Source of the DNA: Cucumis sativus
Taxonomy: Eukaryota; Streptophyta; Magnoliopsida; Cucurbitales; Cucurbitaceae
Length of the DNA: 64,000 bases
Assembly: GCF_000004075.3 (NCBI RefSeq)
Contig: NC_026659.2
Location: forward strand, 31,142,272 to 31,206,271
Reading direction: 5' to 3'
The notes under the pieces are model-generated. The model did no database searches. It was not told the origin of the DNA and saw nothing but the letters and a program-made list of their open reading frames with translations. Positions 24,256 through 34,816 of this stretch are shown one piece after another (position 1 is the stretch's first letter; each line of letters begins with the position of its first letter). The position numbers and the translations under genes are program-made.

Positions 24256-24747
24256 TTAGAAATAGGTTGGTAACAACAACAAAGGGTCTTCTTCATTCAA
24301 GGCTGGTCCAAAGCCAAGTAGACCCAACCTCAATGGACTCAACAATGGTACTTCCTTCACTTGCTCGAACATCGTCGAACTCCATCCGCTTCTCGTCCCT
24401 TGTTGATCTCCATCACCCTCCATCGTCTCCATCGTCCTCACTTGCGCCGCTGCCTTTGCTGCTGCCAATTGAATGTGTTCTCTCGAGCACGACTCCGGTT
24501 GTGGGAGCGAGCTCACAGAGTCAGGGAAGTTGAGAATGGCAGAGGTACCTCTCAAGAATGCTGCTGCGGAGTCATAGGCACGTGCCGCCATCTCGGGGGA
24601 GGCAAAGGAGCCAAGCCATACTCGCGTCTTCTTCCCCGGTAGCCGTATCTCGGAAACATAGCGACCCCAACTCCGCTTGCGAACCCCTCGAAAGGGCTTC
24701 GTAATCGAACCGCTAGCTCCGAGATGCCGCGGTTGAGCTTGAGTCAT
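24256..24747 (-). CDS. AP2/ERF-domain transcription factor (probably DREB subfamily, ERF020-022 type)
   Basis: DNA-binding transcription factor with one AP2 domain, 163 residues, no intron, ATG at 24747. The AP2 domain spans about residues 17-75: [39 protein letters not shown], then [18 protein letters not shown]. Val at AP2 position 14 (RYVSEIR) points to the DREB side, but position 19 is Leu, not the Glu of classical DREB1/CBF factors. The C-terminal third ([20 protein letters not shown] with [10 protein letters not shown]) is acidic-hydrophobic and could be an activation segment. No EAR repression motif was seen. The resemblance to small single-exon ERFs such as ERF020-022 is from memory. 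DNA target and inducing signal are unknown. Confidence 0.9.
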   Translation of the reverse strand: MTQAQPRHLGASGSITKPFRGVRKRSWGRYVSEIRLPGKKTRVWLGSFASPEMAARAYDSAAAFLRGTSAILNFPDSVSSLPQPESCSREHIQLAAAKAAAQVRTMETMEGDGDQQGTRSGWSSTMFEQVKEVPLLSPLRLGLLGFGPALNEEDPLLLLPTYF

Positions 24748-25318
24748 TGAGAGTAATGACTAGAGATGGAAGAAGAAGGAGCAAAGAAAGTGAATTAGGA
24801 TCAGTTGTTGCATTGTAAAGTTGAATATATTGAGAAATGGTGACTTGAAGTGAGTGAGAATATGTATATAAATGGTGAGTACTTTTGGAATGAGAATGAG
24901 ATTTTGGGTTTGTTTTTGTTATTTTATGTTTTGACATTTAATTTTTGAGGATATATATTTGCTTATTTGGTAACTTAGGTAATGAGAAACGTTTTTTAAT
25001 TAAACATTAAAACTTTTATGTGAGTTTGTTGCCAAATTAAGGATTATATTACGGTTGCTTTAATTTCTTCACTTTGCTCTCATTCTTCATTCCTTATAGA
25101 GACTTGAACCAATTATTTATATATATATGGAAGGAAATTGTTTTAAATGAATTAATAAAATAATTCAATGTAGATAAACAATGATATTTTGCTATATTTA
25201 AAAATAAATTTTAGTTTATAAGTTATGTTTTCTCTATCTTCATTCGAATTGTGTATATGATGATTTTTTTAGTTAAAATATCAAACTGTGTTTAGATTTT
25301 GAATTTGTCGAAGGAAAG

Positions 25319-26222
25319 TTTTTTTTTTTTATAGAAAAAGATGCATCCAGACATCTCCACTAGATGGACACTCACTTAGCACCCTCATCATCCCCATTTC
25401 ATTAATATAATCGAAAAAAGTACAAGAAGTAAGGGCAATAACAAAAAAGGACTAGAGAGAAGCCTAAACAACCCAACAAATACAAATCTAGTCAAAAGCA
25501 TTGAGATTTAAAGCTATTGTGCGATAAGAGCTTTGATATCTTTCCAAATATCAGAAGGGGATTTCTATTTGTCGCTGAAAGTTTTATTGTTTCTTTCAAG
25601 CCAAATGCTTCATAGAGTGGGATAGTAAGAGAGTTGAATAATATGATCTCCTTTTTGTTTTTTTGTTTTGCCCTACTCACATGCTTACATAATAAGGAGA
25701 CATTTTGACGGTGGTTGTTCCAGTTTAGCAGCCGCTTCAATCTTTTCCGTATAGATATGGCAAATGGACAAGTTAAAAAAAGATGTTCTCTGTCTTCTCT
25801 GTTTCTTCTACACATCACACACTAGTTAGGATTTAAGATCATTTGGGGAGCCTTTTTTTGTAAGTTTTCAACCGTGTTGATGCTTTCGTGGACAAGAGAC
25901 CATATAAAAAATTTACACTTTTTAGGAATGCAAGATCTCCATAAATTTTGGTAAATGGCCGGTTCGTATATATTCATACCTCAACCGATGTGGATCACCT
26001 TTTTTTTATAGATGTGGATCACCTTTTTTTATAATATAAAGGAGTATCCCGACCACAACCTTGATTCGGAACAGTTAGGGAGGATTTAAGTTCATCTCAT
26101 TGTCTAACTTAATTCTCAGCTTTGAAAAGTCATTTTTGATTTACAAATCTCCAAAAAGCCATTTACCGAGGAGAGCGAAATTTGTATCCTTTAAACGGCT
26201 GATCCCAAGCCTCCTGAAAATT
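25319..26222 (-). mobile_element. 5'-truncated, decayed LINE retrotransposon with poly(A) tail
   Basis: The minus strand ends in a 12-base A tract (25319-25330 as T on the plus strand). Upstream of it is the zinc-binding region typical of plant non-LTR reverse transcriptases: KKCKFFIWSLVHESINTVEN, an in-frame stop, then CVMCRRNREDREHLFLTCPF. Farther upstream a frameshifted KDTNFALL-type segment is recognisable. Stops and frameshifts show that it is inactive. The 5' end is truncated near 26222, as is usual for LINEs; no target-site duplication was confirmed. Confidence 0.75.
25987..26033. repeat. Two-copy tandem repeat inside the LINE relic
   Basis: A 24-bp unit starting GATGTGGATCACC followed by a T run and ATA is repeated immediately as a 23-bp copy, differing only in T-run length. 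It is a local duplication after LINE insertion or during its decay. Confidence 0.85.
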
Positions 26223-26438
26223 AAGATTTATTTCCTTGAAAATTAATAAGTGGTAATATGAAAAGTGGGCACATTTGATTTGATTATATTTGTTTTTGTC
26301 TACTTATGTTATGTTATCACAATGTAATGTAGGACTCACGATTAAATATGTGGTAAGGAAACATAATTCAATTGCGGAAATCTTAGGGTTAATTTGACTG
26401 CATTTGAGAACTACGAGGGATATTGATACTAAAGTATA

Positions 26439-26516
26439 AACAACCTCAATCATAAACAAATTTCATGAGTTCACCCGAAATAACCCAAATCCAACCCGAA
26501 CAAACTTGAGGTTGTT
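26439..26516. mobile_element. Short inverted-repeat (MITE- or foldback-like) element
   Basis: AACAACCTCAA at 26439-26449 is exactly inverted at 26506-26516 (TTGAGGTTGTT). They enclose about 56 bp with AACCCAAATCCAACCC-type sequence. A partly complementary GGTTGGGTTGGATTGAG lies at about 26774-26791, so the true element may be larger (26439 to about 26800). Confidence 0.4.
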
Positions 26517-27740
26517 ATTATTTTTATAAGGTATGTCTTTTATCAATGATGTAATTATATGTAAAGATATTTATTTTAAGTCTTATTTATTTTCATCATT
26601 TTTCTAGATAATAATTCTCCAAAAATTCTTAAAAACAACTTTACCACTCTAGAGAGCAAAATTTCATTATATAACTTGAGATTGAATTCATCATCTTAAT
26701 TCACTTATTTTTAGAATAAAACTATAATTAAATGATTCGAGTAACTCGAACCAACTCAACTCATATATTTCATGGTTGGGTTGGATTGAGTTCATCTTTT
26801 TATAAAGATTATTTGATAGAGTTGATTAAATTTAATTACAACCTAAACTATAGAATTGTATTTAAAAAGTACTTCAACTGTTCCTTCTCTTTCCAAACTC
26901 CACTATATGCTGTGAAGTCACTCTCAAAACACAATCTCTTGAAGAAAAAAATAAGATTTCAACAAATCTTTTGGGAAAAAGAAAAAGAAGAAGAAGAAAA
27001 ATCCTTCATTTGCAAAGCTCAAACATTACATACACATGACAATTCTGAACTAAAACCTCAAAAAGAGAAATAAAATCATTGAAGACTTTGATAAAAAAAA
27101 ATTAATTAAGTTAAATCCATGATGCACATTTATTGAATTTGCAATTAAATTTCAATCAACTTATAGATGCATATGGAGTAATTCCAACATTATTCGTCAA
27201 GGACGACGGGTACGTACACGAATAGTATCTATACACATGCATTTAATTTAATGTTGTGTCTACTAGGAAGCAATCTCTTGGGTACTGATATAGATATCTT
27301 AATGCATCCCCACTAATTCCGAACCTAACCTTTTGTATCTTGGTTAATTAAAAAAGAAAAACCTCTTAAATAGCTAGAGTTCTATACAAATGTACTATCA
27401 ACCCTAATTGAGATATCTTGATAAAAACATCTAAATTCTCAATCTCTTCGACCTTCTATATCTTGTAAAGAAAAACATATCTCCGAACAAAAACTGTATA
27501 TTTTCCTCGTTTATGATGAAATCAAGAAAAAACAAATCGATGAAATTAAAAAAAAGAGTTCAAAAGAAGAACAACAAGACTTGTGGGTACCATATTACTA
27601 ATAATAATCTAGAGTTTTACAAGAGAACAAGAGAACAAGTTTGTTTGTAGCTCTTTGAAATAATTGATTTCACTTTAGGTTGAAATGTTAGAGTGGGAGA
27701 AATGGTTGGAAAATCCATGAATGAAATAGATAAGAGAGAG

Positions 27741-27798
27741 AGGAGAAGAAGAAGAAGAGGAAGAGGAAGAGGAAGAGGAAGAAGAAGAAGAAGAGGAG
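27741..27798. repeat. GAA/GAG-rich microsatellite
   Basis: Imperfect (GAAGAG)n and (GAA)n purine tract on the plus strand. It produces only a poly-Ser shadow ORF on the minus strand. Confidence 0.9.
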
Positions 27799-30489
27799 AG
27801 GGTTACTTTATTACTATTATTACTATTATTATTATTTCTCTCTTTAATCTTTAATGTGGGGCTATAAGTACTCAAAAAGTCAAAAAGAAAAAAAAGAAAC
27901 AAAAGTGGGTCATAAACAGCACAATTCATTCATTCATACAACTCATATAGGATCTGCTTTCTGAATCAATGAATCATATAATTCAATGGTTCAGATTCAA
28001 TTTGAATTATATATGTGTGTGTATATATATATATATATTGAATCCCTTTTGTATTTTCTTCTATCTCATTATTATTATTGTCTTCCCATTTCCAGACTGT
28101 TACAAGGTTCCAATTATCGAAGGACCCAGCAAGAGAACTGCTGAAATTAATTGCAACCACACCCAAGTGTAGTTGCTACATTTCATCAACACAACAATTA
28201 TTTGAAATCCTAAATTACTATTGAATTATTGAAGTTGGGAAGTGTGGGGTTGTCTTAACCTTTTCTCCCTTATTAACTATCTTTAACGGTAGACTCCACG
28301 ACTAAACAACTTCATTCTCGTCACCACCTCGATCGACATAAAAGACGCTTTTCATGACTAAATTAAATATAATATAATCTTGCTACACGTTGAAAGCACA
28401 AACACTAATGACCCATTTTCGTTTTTTTTTTTTCTTTAAAAGAAGAATAAAGCTTATAAATGTTCTTTCCATCTGTTAAGTTTTCTAGTTCTATATCTAC
28501 ACTTTTCATCGTTGTCCTAAAAAGCCAAATGAAATCTTATAATTAATGTAAACTACACGAATTAAAGATGCAAACCACCTAAGAAATTGAAAGGAAATAG
28601 AGTTAAAATTTTCAAACAACAAAATTAACAAAATATAAATCAAATGATTACCAAACAAGATCTAAATGTATAGAACACTCTAGCGAAACCGACCAACCAC
28701 CTACATTTGAAATAACTTTACAAGTACTTGAAAACGACGTTTTAAATGCTCACAAATGTTCTAAAAGTCATTCTAAACAAGTTCAAAAAGACTAAATCAT
28801 AAGTTCAATAAAGAAAAAAGAGAAGGTAAAGAGAATAAAGAGAATAAAGAGAATAAAGAGATAAAAGAAGCAATTAATATTGAGGTACATAGGATGTTAT
28901 ATTCATTAGGAAGCATGCAACTAATGAAGAACTTAATGATCATCTTAGTAGAGAGAATTAAAGTAGTCCTTAACATAAAAAATAAAAAGGGTAGTAATTA
29001 AACCATCTAATTACATTACAAACCATAAAAAAGGACAATTTTTTTTTTTTTAAAAAAAGGCTCTTCTTTTACAAACATAATTAATTAAAAAAAAGTGTTT
29101 CCAAGTTCCACCAACTCCATGAATGAAGAAAGTGCTAAGCTTGAACACACAAGCACATGAAAATGAAAGGATGGATGATTGAAGAGATGAAGTGAAAAAA
29201 AGGGTAAAATGGGAAGAATAGGGTGAAGAAAAGAAGATAGAGAGAAATGAAGTTGACCTAAGTCCTAACCATGGTTGGTTGGTTGGGTTAGTTTGAAAGG
29301 AAAAGAAAAAGAAAAAGAAAAAAAGAAGCCAAAGGGAACCCAAATATCTCCCAAGGGCTAATATGCAAAATGCTTTATTTTGAGATTTTCCAATATCCAT
29401 TAATGGAATATCTCAAAATTTCATGACATGCTTAAACCTAATTATCCTAAATATAATGTCTAATTATGGAATAGCCTAAATGCACCAAAGAAGAAGAAGA
29501 AAAAGTTAAACCAAATGCAATATTTGTGCTTTGGTTTACCAAAAAGAAACATGGTTGTAAACTTCCATAAGTTCAACCATGATTGTTGATGAAATTTTTA
29601 ATTACACAAGAAAAATTAACTAATGTGCTTAATTAAGAGTTAATTAATCAAAGAGATTAAGGTATTATTCCCCTAACCCAAGGGAAATAATATGTCAAAG
29701 ATAATGTTGGTTGATTAGACCAAACTATTACTAAATTAAATTTGTAAAAAAAAAAAAAAAATTATCCACTAGCCCTAGAGAGGAAAATATTTTGGAAGAT
29801 TGGTGATTTAATTTTGAAAAAAAAAAATCTACAAATTTTAAGAAAGAGATGGAGGCAGCCATAGCCTCATCAATTTCTTGAAAATTCTTCCATCTAATTT
29901 ACTTCCTAATTAAAAATTTAATTACAAAATGATGATGAGAAAAATATTAGCTTTTTTTCAATTCCAATTTTTTCAAAGTGATGGAAGAGAAAAAGAGGGG
30001 TGTGGTGTTTAGGATAAAAATATACAATAATTTTTTTTTTGGAAAAATGTTTTTTTTTTTTTTGGGTTAAATCTTTAAAGCCTTTCCTAGGCTTTGAAGA
30101 TCAACAAAAAACAAAGCTATGTGCAAATATTACCAATTTGAGGCCAATTCCCTTGATGGCCTAAATTGGGATTTTTCACAAAGTGGGTTTTGGTTCTCTT
30201 GATAAAAGGAACCATTTTCACTTTTGTTTTTCTTCACTAAACCCTAATTAATATGAATAATAATGGAAATGCATGATTTTGCTCCAATTTTGGAGAGGGT
30301 GAGAATTGGTATGGTTGGTCTTGAGGTTAGCCCCTATGGGGGGCTAGGATTGGCCTGTAAAAGGCATGAGTGAGTTAGAGTGAAGAGGGAAAAGAGATTG
30401 AACCATGGTTAGGGCGAAGGTTGAGTTGGTTTTGATTGAAGAAGACAAATTGGAGGGACTTTGAGGTCGACGATGAGATTATGTTGTCT

Positions 30490-32299
30490 CTAACGATGTG
30501 GAATTGGTGCAGGAAGAGCCATGGTCACGCCTGTGGAATAGCAAAAAACACTGTCAAAGATGTTAGTACGTCTTTCTTTCAATCTCTCCAACTTAAATAA
30601 AGGACACTAAATATATAAAAAAAATTCTAAACTTTATACTTTATATGGAAATTAAAAAACCTTTGAATTTTAATCAAAGTTTAAAAAACACCATCCAACT
30701 TTCAAAACCTTAAAAAATATCTTTACTACAGTGTTACTATATAAACACGAACTATCGATATTTGTTTTATGAAATTGAGTTAATATGCTTAGCCTAACAA
30801 AAACCGTTTAAAGATACATTATCTTTCTTTAATATTACTCTCAACTCTTTTTATAGGTTCAAATACAAATGCATGCAACTCTAAAAATCTAGAGACATTC
30901 TTTATAATGAATTATTAATGATTTCTATTCATGTACTAACACTAACATAAACATAATGAGACAACATTATATATATAAAAACGAGTTAACAACGTAACAA
31001 ACAAACCTGATGGCAAAGTGGGGGGCGTGGGAGGAAGAGACATAGGAGGAGCAGCATAATGCTGAGGGAAAGTTGTTGCAGCAGTTGAATTAATCGCGGC
31101 CGAGTATTGAAACAGATGATGAGGATACTGAACCCCATACCCTTGCTGCCCGGAACCGCCGCCACCGCTTCCTTCCCCGAATTGGAAATACGGGTAGAAT
31201 GCCGCCGCTGCCGCTGCTGCTCCGCTCAATATGCCACCCGGACCCGTCCCGTACATGGGGTACTGTGCAGTTGCCCCGCCGTACACATTGTAATAGCTCT
31301 GGAAATTCAATACAAATTAAAACCTCAATCATAATTAATTAAACACTAACCATTTTCATTTAGTACAGTCTTCTTAAATCCCACGTCCTTGACATAACTG
31401 ATAATATATATTCTTAGGCAATTAAACTACGTACGAGAACACCTCTTTCAATAATTCATTATTCTCTCTCAATAACAAAGGAAAAGGAAAGCGTTTCTTC
31501 AGAAAAGAGTTGGTAATTACTTGATAAACTGTGAATGAGAATGTGAGAAGTGAAGTGGAGATGCATTGATGTAAGTTTTTGAATGTAGAGTGGTCGGGTT
31601 GGAGGAGGCAGGTTGATGATTATGTGCATGAAAGAATGTGAAATAGCAATAACTTAGAAAAGAATTTTCATTATTTAAAAAGAGAAAGAACAGTAAGAAA
31701 GTGATATATATATATAATATATATATATATATACTGTTACAAAACATTAAATGTAGAAACAAAAACTGTCGGATAAAACGACAAGAGAAAGAAGATGAGA
31801 AATGGTTTCTCATAACTTTCACTTTTTCAACAGTTTGACCACACAATTATCCATTTCCAATTATACCCTTATTCACCTTTCTTCATTATTCATTTATTTT
31901 CCCAATAATTATTCCATTTTCTTTATGAATTTAACCATAAAAAAGAAAAGAAAAGAAAAAAAGAAATTTGTACAAACCGTAGGGTAAGTGTAGTCTGGCG
32001 AATAAGAAGAGTACCTAAAAGAACAAAAGAAAAGAAAACTAATTAATTAACAATAAAGGTTTTTAACTATATACCCAATTAATAATATTACAAAAAATAC
32101 ATGCAATGCCATGCATAATATTGATTGATATATATATGCATTAAAACAAACTGAAAATAATGTTGTAGTAACTTAAAGAGGAAACAATATGAATTTTGAT
32201 TTAGAGTGATTATGAAGGGGAGGGGAAAATAGACTTTATTGTTAGTCATAAAGTAATTAAAGTGAAGAAATGAGTTGGCAAGTCACGTTGTAGAGAGAG

Positions 32300-32343
<44 letters not shown>

Positions 32344-33207
32344 ATAATTATTAGAGAAAGAAATAAAAAAAGAAGAAAAGAAAGAAAGAAAATTACCCAT
32401 AGAGATTGTAAGGGATCCCTTGCTGGATGGCATAATGAGGGAAAGTTGTAGTTGGTGAATGAAAAGCTGATCCAACATTCCCTCCAAATCCACTCTGGAA
32501 ATTTGAGCTTAATACCCTAAAATTATTTCTTCCTCCTCCTCCTCCTGTCAATTCCCATTTCTTTTTCTCTTTATACACATGATTCAATTTCAAAAACAAA
32601 ACCAAAATCAACCAACCAACCACTTAATGGATAGATAAATTAACCATTTAATCCTTACGTTTCGTTATGAAGGATCGTAAGCAAAACAGTAAGAGTAGTA
32701 GTTACATCAACATGTTTATGATCAAAGTGATAATATATACTAAAAGTTAATTAAAATGGATAGATCTAAATGTGAATATACCGTGTTTAGGCGTGGAGGG
32801 TTTGGATCTTTGAACACCAAGAGAAGCAAGATTACAATTGGCTCTCCGACCGTCGATAACTGGAGAAGCATCTACACAAGCTCTCATGGCAGCATCGGGT
32901 TCACGAAACGTGACCTGCAAAAGAAAGAAAAAGAAAAACTCTTCCATGGTTAGAAGAAGGGAAAGAAAGATATATAAGGGGGAAGGGGGAAGGGGGAAGG
33001 AAGAGAAAGTTTTATTAATATTACAAATCCATAGCCTTTGGATCGGCCAGTGGCTTTGTCGGTAATAACGACGGCTTCCAAGATATCACCAAATTGTTCG
33101 AAGTATTTTTTCATGGTGTCTTTGTGAGTTTCCCAAGCCAAACCACCCACGAAAACTTTGGTATAAGTGGTATCTCCAAATTGACTTGCTAAGTTAGATG
33201 GAGTCAT
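30490..33207 (-). CDS. Single-RRM RNA-binding protein (ARP1/RBM24-like, At1g33470 type)
   Basis: RNA-binding protein of 277 residues from six minus-strand exons: 33207-33025, 32914-32782, 32544-32397, 32014-31978, 31298-31007 and 30530-30490 (834 bp, phases consistent, all GT-AG). One RRM occupies about residues 15-92: RNP2 is KVFVGGL (17-23) and RNP1 is KGYGFVTF (57-64). An intron cuts RNP1 exactly between F61 and V62. After the RRM come the conserved NCNLASLG and [11 protein letters not shown]. The tail is Gly/Tyr/Pro/Ala-rich low complexity (an 8-Ala run, [15 protein letters not shown] and [12 protein letters not shown]) and ends ALPAPIPHR. Such tails often mediate protein contacts or condensation. 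Exon 4 is only 37 nt. The start is the first ATG; upstream in-frame codons lack ATG. Target RNAs are unknown. Synteny favours orthology to At1g33470. Confidence 0.9.
32302..32342. repeat. (TA)n microsatellite in intron 3 of the RRM gene
   Basis: Uninterrupted alternating TA of about 40 bp inside the 382-bp intron (32015-32396) that precedes the 37-nt exon. Confidence 0.9.
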
Positions 33208-34738
33208 GATCTTAACACACAAAAACAAAAACAAAACACAAATAATCTCTTTGGGGGAAGATCAAAAAGATCCTTAATTTTCACAATATGTTCTAAATTT
33301 TTGTGTTGGGGAATTAGGGTTAGATGAAGAGATATGGAATGGATGAGAAGAAGATGGAGGGAAGGAAGGAAGGAAGAAGAAGAAGAAGAAGAAGAGAGAA
33401 TTAGGTTAGAGAGATGAAAACAAAAGAGAGAAAGTGAAATGGGAGACTATGAGAGGGGAAGGAGGGAAGGGAAAGCAAAAGTAACATATTAAAAATTAAA
33501 TAAATAATACCGATTTATTTAATTATTTAATTGGAAAAATATATAATATAGTTTTAAGATTATTTTAGGGTTAAAGTGGAAAGAAAGAATCGAGAAGGAG
33601 GGAGGGAAGAAAGAGGGCAATGTAATACAAAAGAGAGAGCCCACCATGGAGGCAACCCCAAGAGGACCAACCAACACCATTTTTATCTTTTTTTTCTTCC
33701 TTTTCCTATTAATCAATTTAGTCTTCTTTCTTTTCTTTCTTTCTTCTTTCTTTTTTTTTTTTCAAATTCAAAATTCTTGATGACTTCTTTTTTTTCTACC
33801 AAAAAAAAGTATATATATGATTTCGTTGGTTTGCACCCAATTACACTAAAGAAATTCTTCAGTGAGGTCGTACGATCTATGGTGCTATTTATTTTATTCA
33901 GCAAGAGCAAAATCGTCAATTATATGGTAGCTTCTCTCGTGATGCTTGTGTCACTTTTTCTCGAGACCATGCGTGTTAGTTTCCTAGCTTGAAGATATTC
34001 ACATGTTTGATCTAGTATTGTTTTCTTTTCTTGCCTCTTATTTTTGTTGGTGTTCTATGTTCGAGGTTGTTCCCTTGAACGATTTCTACCATGTTTTATT
34101 AATGCTTGATGCCTAGGCTCCGAACTTTGGATTAACCCTTGTTATTTAGTATTTATATATTTTTCAAAAAACGTCACTTGAATTGAAGGACGTTCTCAAA
34201 GTGTTAATGTAAAAGTAGGTAGATGCAATGTAAAAAATGCGTAACAAATGTATGGTTGGATCAATGCATACATATGAGACTACACTAGGTGAGGTTACAT
34301 GCACATATAATATTAAACTTCGATTTTATCGATATAAAAAAAATAATATTATAAAATAAATCAATTGAAAATTGAAATTGAAATAAATTGAAATCTCCAT
34401 TTAAATAATTAGGTTTAGAGTAAAACCATTTAAAAGAGAAAAAAAAAAAGGAAAAAGTGTGAATGTAAAGAGTTGAAGATTTGATGTAAAACCAATGAGT
34501 ATATATATATATAAAAGAAATTAAATTTGTGGAGAAATTAAAAAAAAGAGAGAATTTAGGAGAAGAAGAAAGGATATTATAGAGAGTGAGAGTAGTGGGG
34601 AGGAAATAGAGAGGACGCGCGAAGAAGGAGGGCGTGGGAGAGTAATGTGAAATAAAGAAGGGAAATGAGAGCACGCGCCATGATGAACGTGGGTGTGTCA
34701 GAAAACACACAACAAAGGGAAAGAGAGAGAGAGAAAGT

Positions 34739-34744
34739 CTATTA

Positions 34745-34775
<31 letters not shown>

Positions 34776-34816
34776 TATATTATATATTATTATTATTATT
34801 ATTATTATTATTATGT
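34739..34816. repeat. (ATT)n microsatellite
   Basis: Long run of TAT/ATT trinucleotides with a short interruption (TTTATTTATTTATATATTATAT). It gives rise to a meaningless poly-Tyr frame. Confidence 0.9.

Larger units (their letters stand above)
24748..30489. other. 5.7 kb spacer between the ERF and RRM genes
   Basis: The first few hundred bases hold the ERF promoter. A decayed LINE tail (25319-26222) and an inverted-repeat element (26439-26516) follow. GAA/GAG-rich simple repeats lie near 27741-27798 and a short AGAGAATAA tandem near 28831-28860. The interval before 30489 should contain the 3' UTR of the RRM gene. ORFs here are low-complexity shadows. Confidence 0.5.

Noticed and set aside
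27675-27929. Ser-rich minus-strand ORF
   Set aside because: Encoded by the GAA/GAG microsatellite and adjacent simple sequence, not by a gene.
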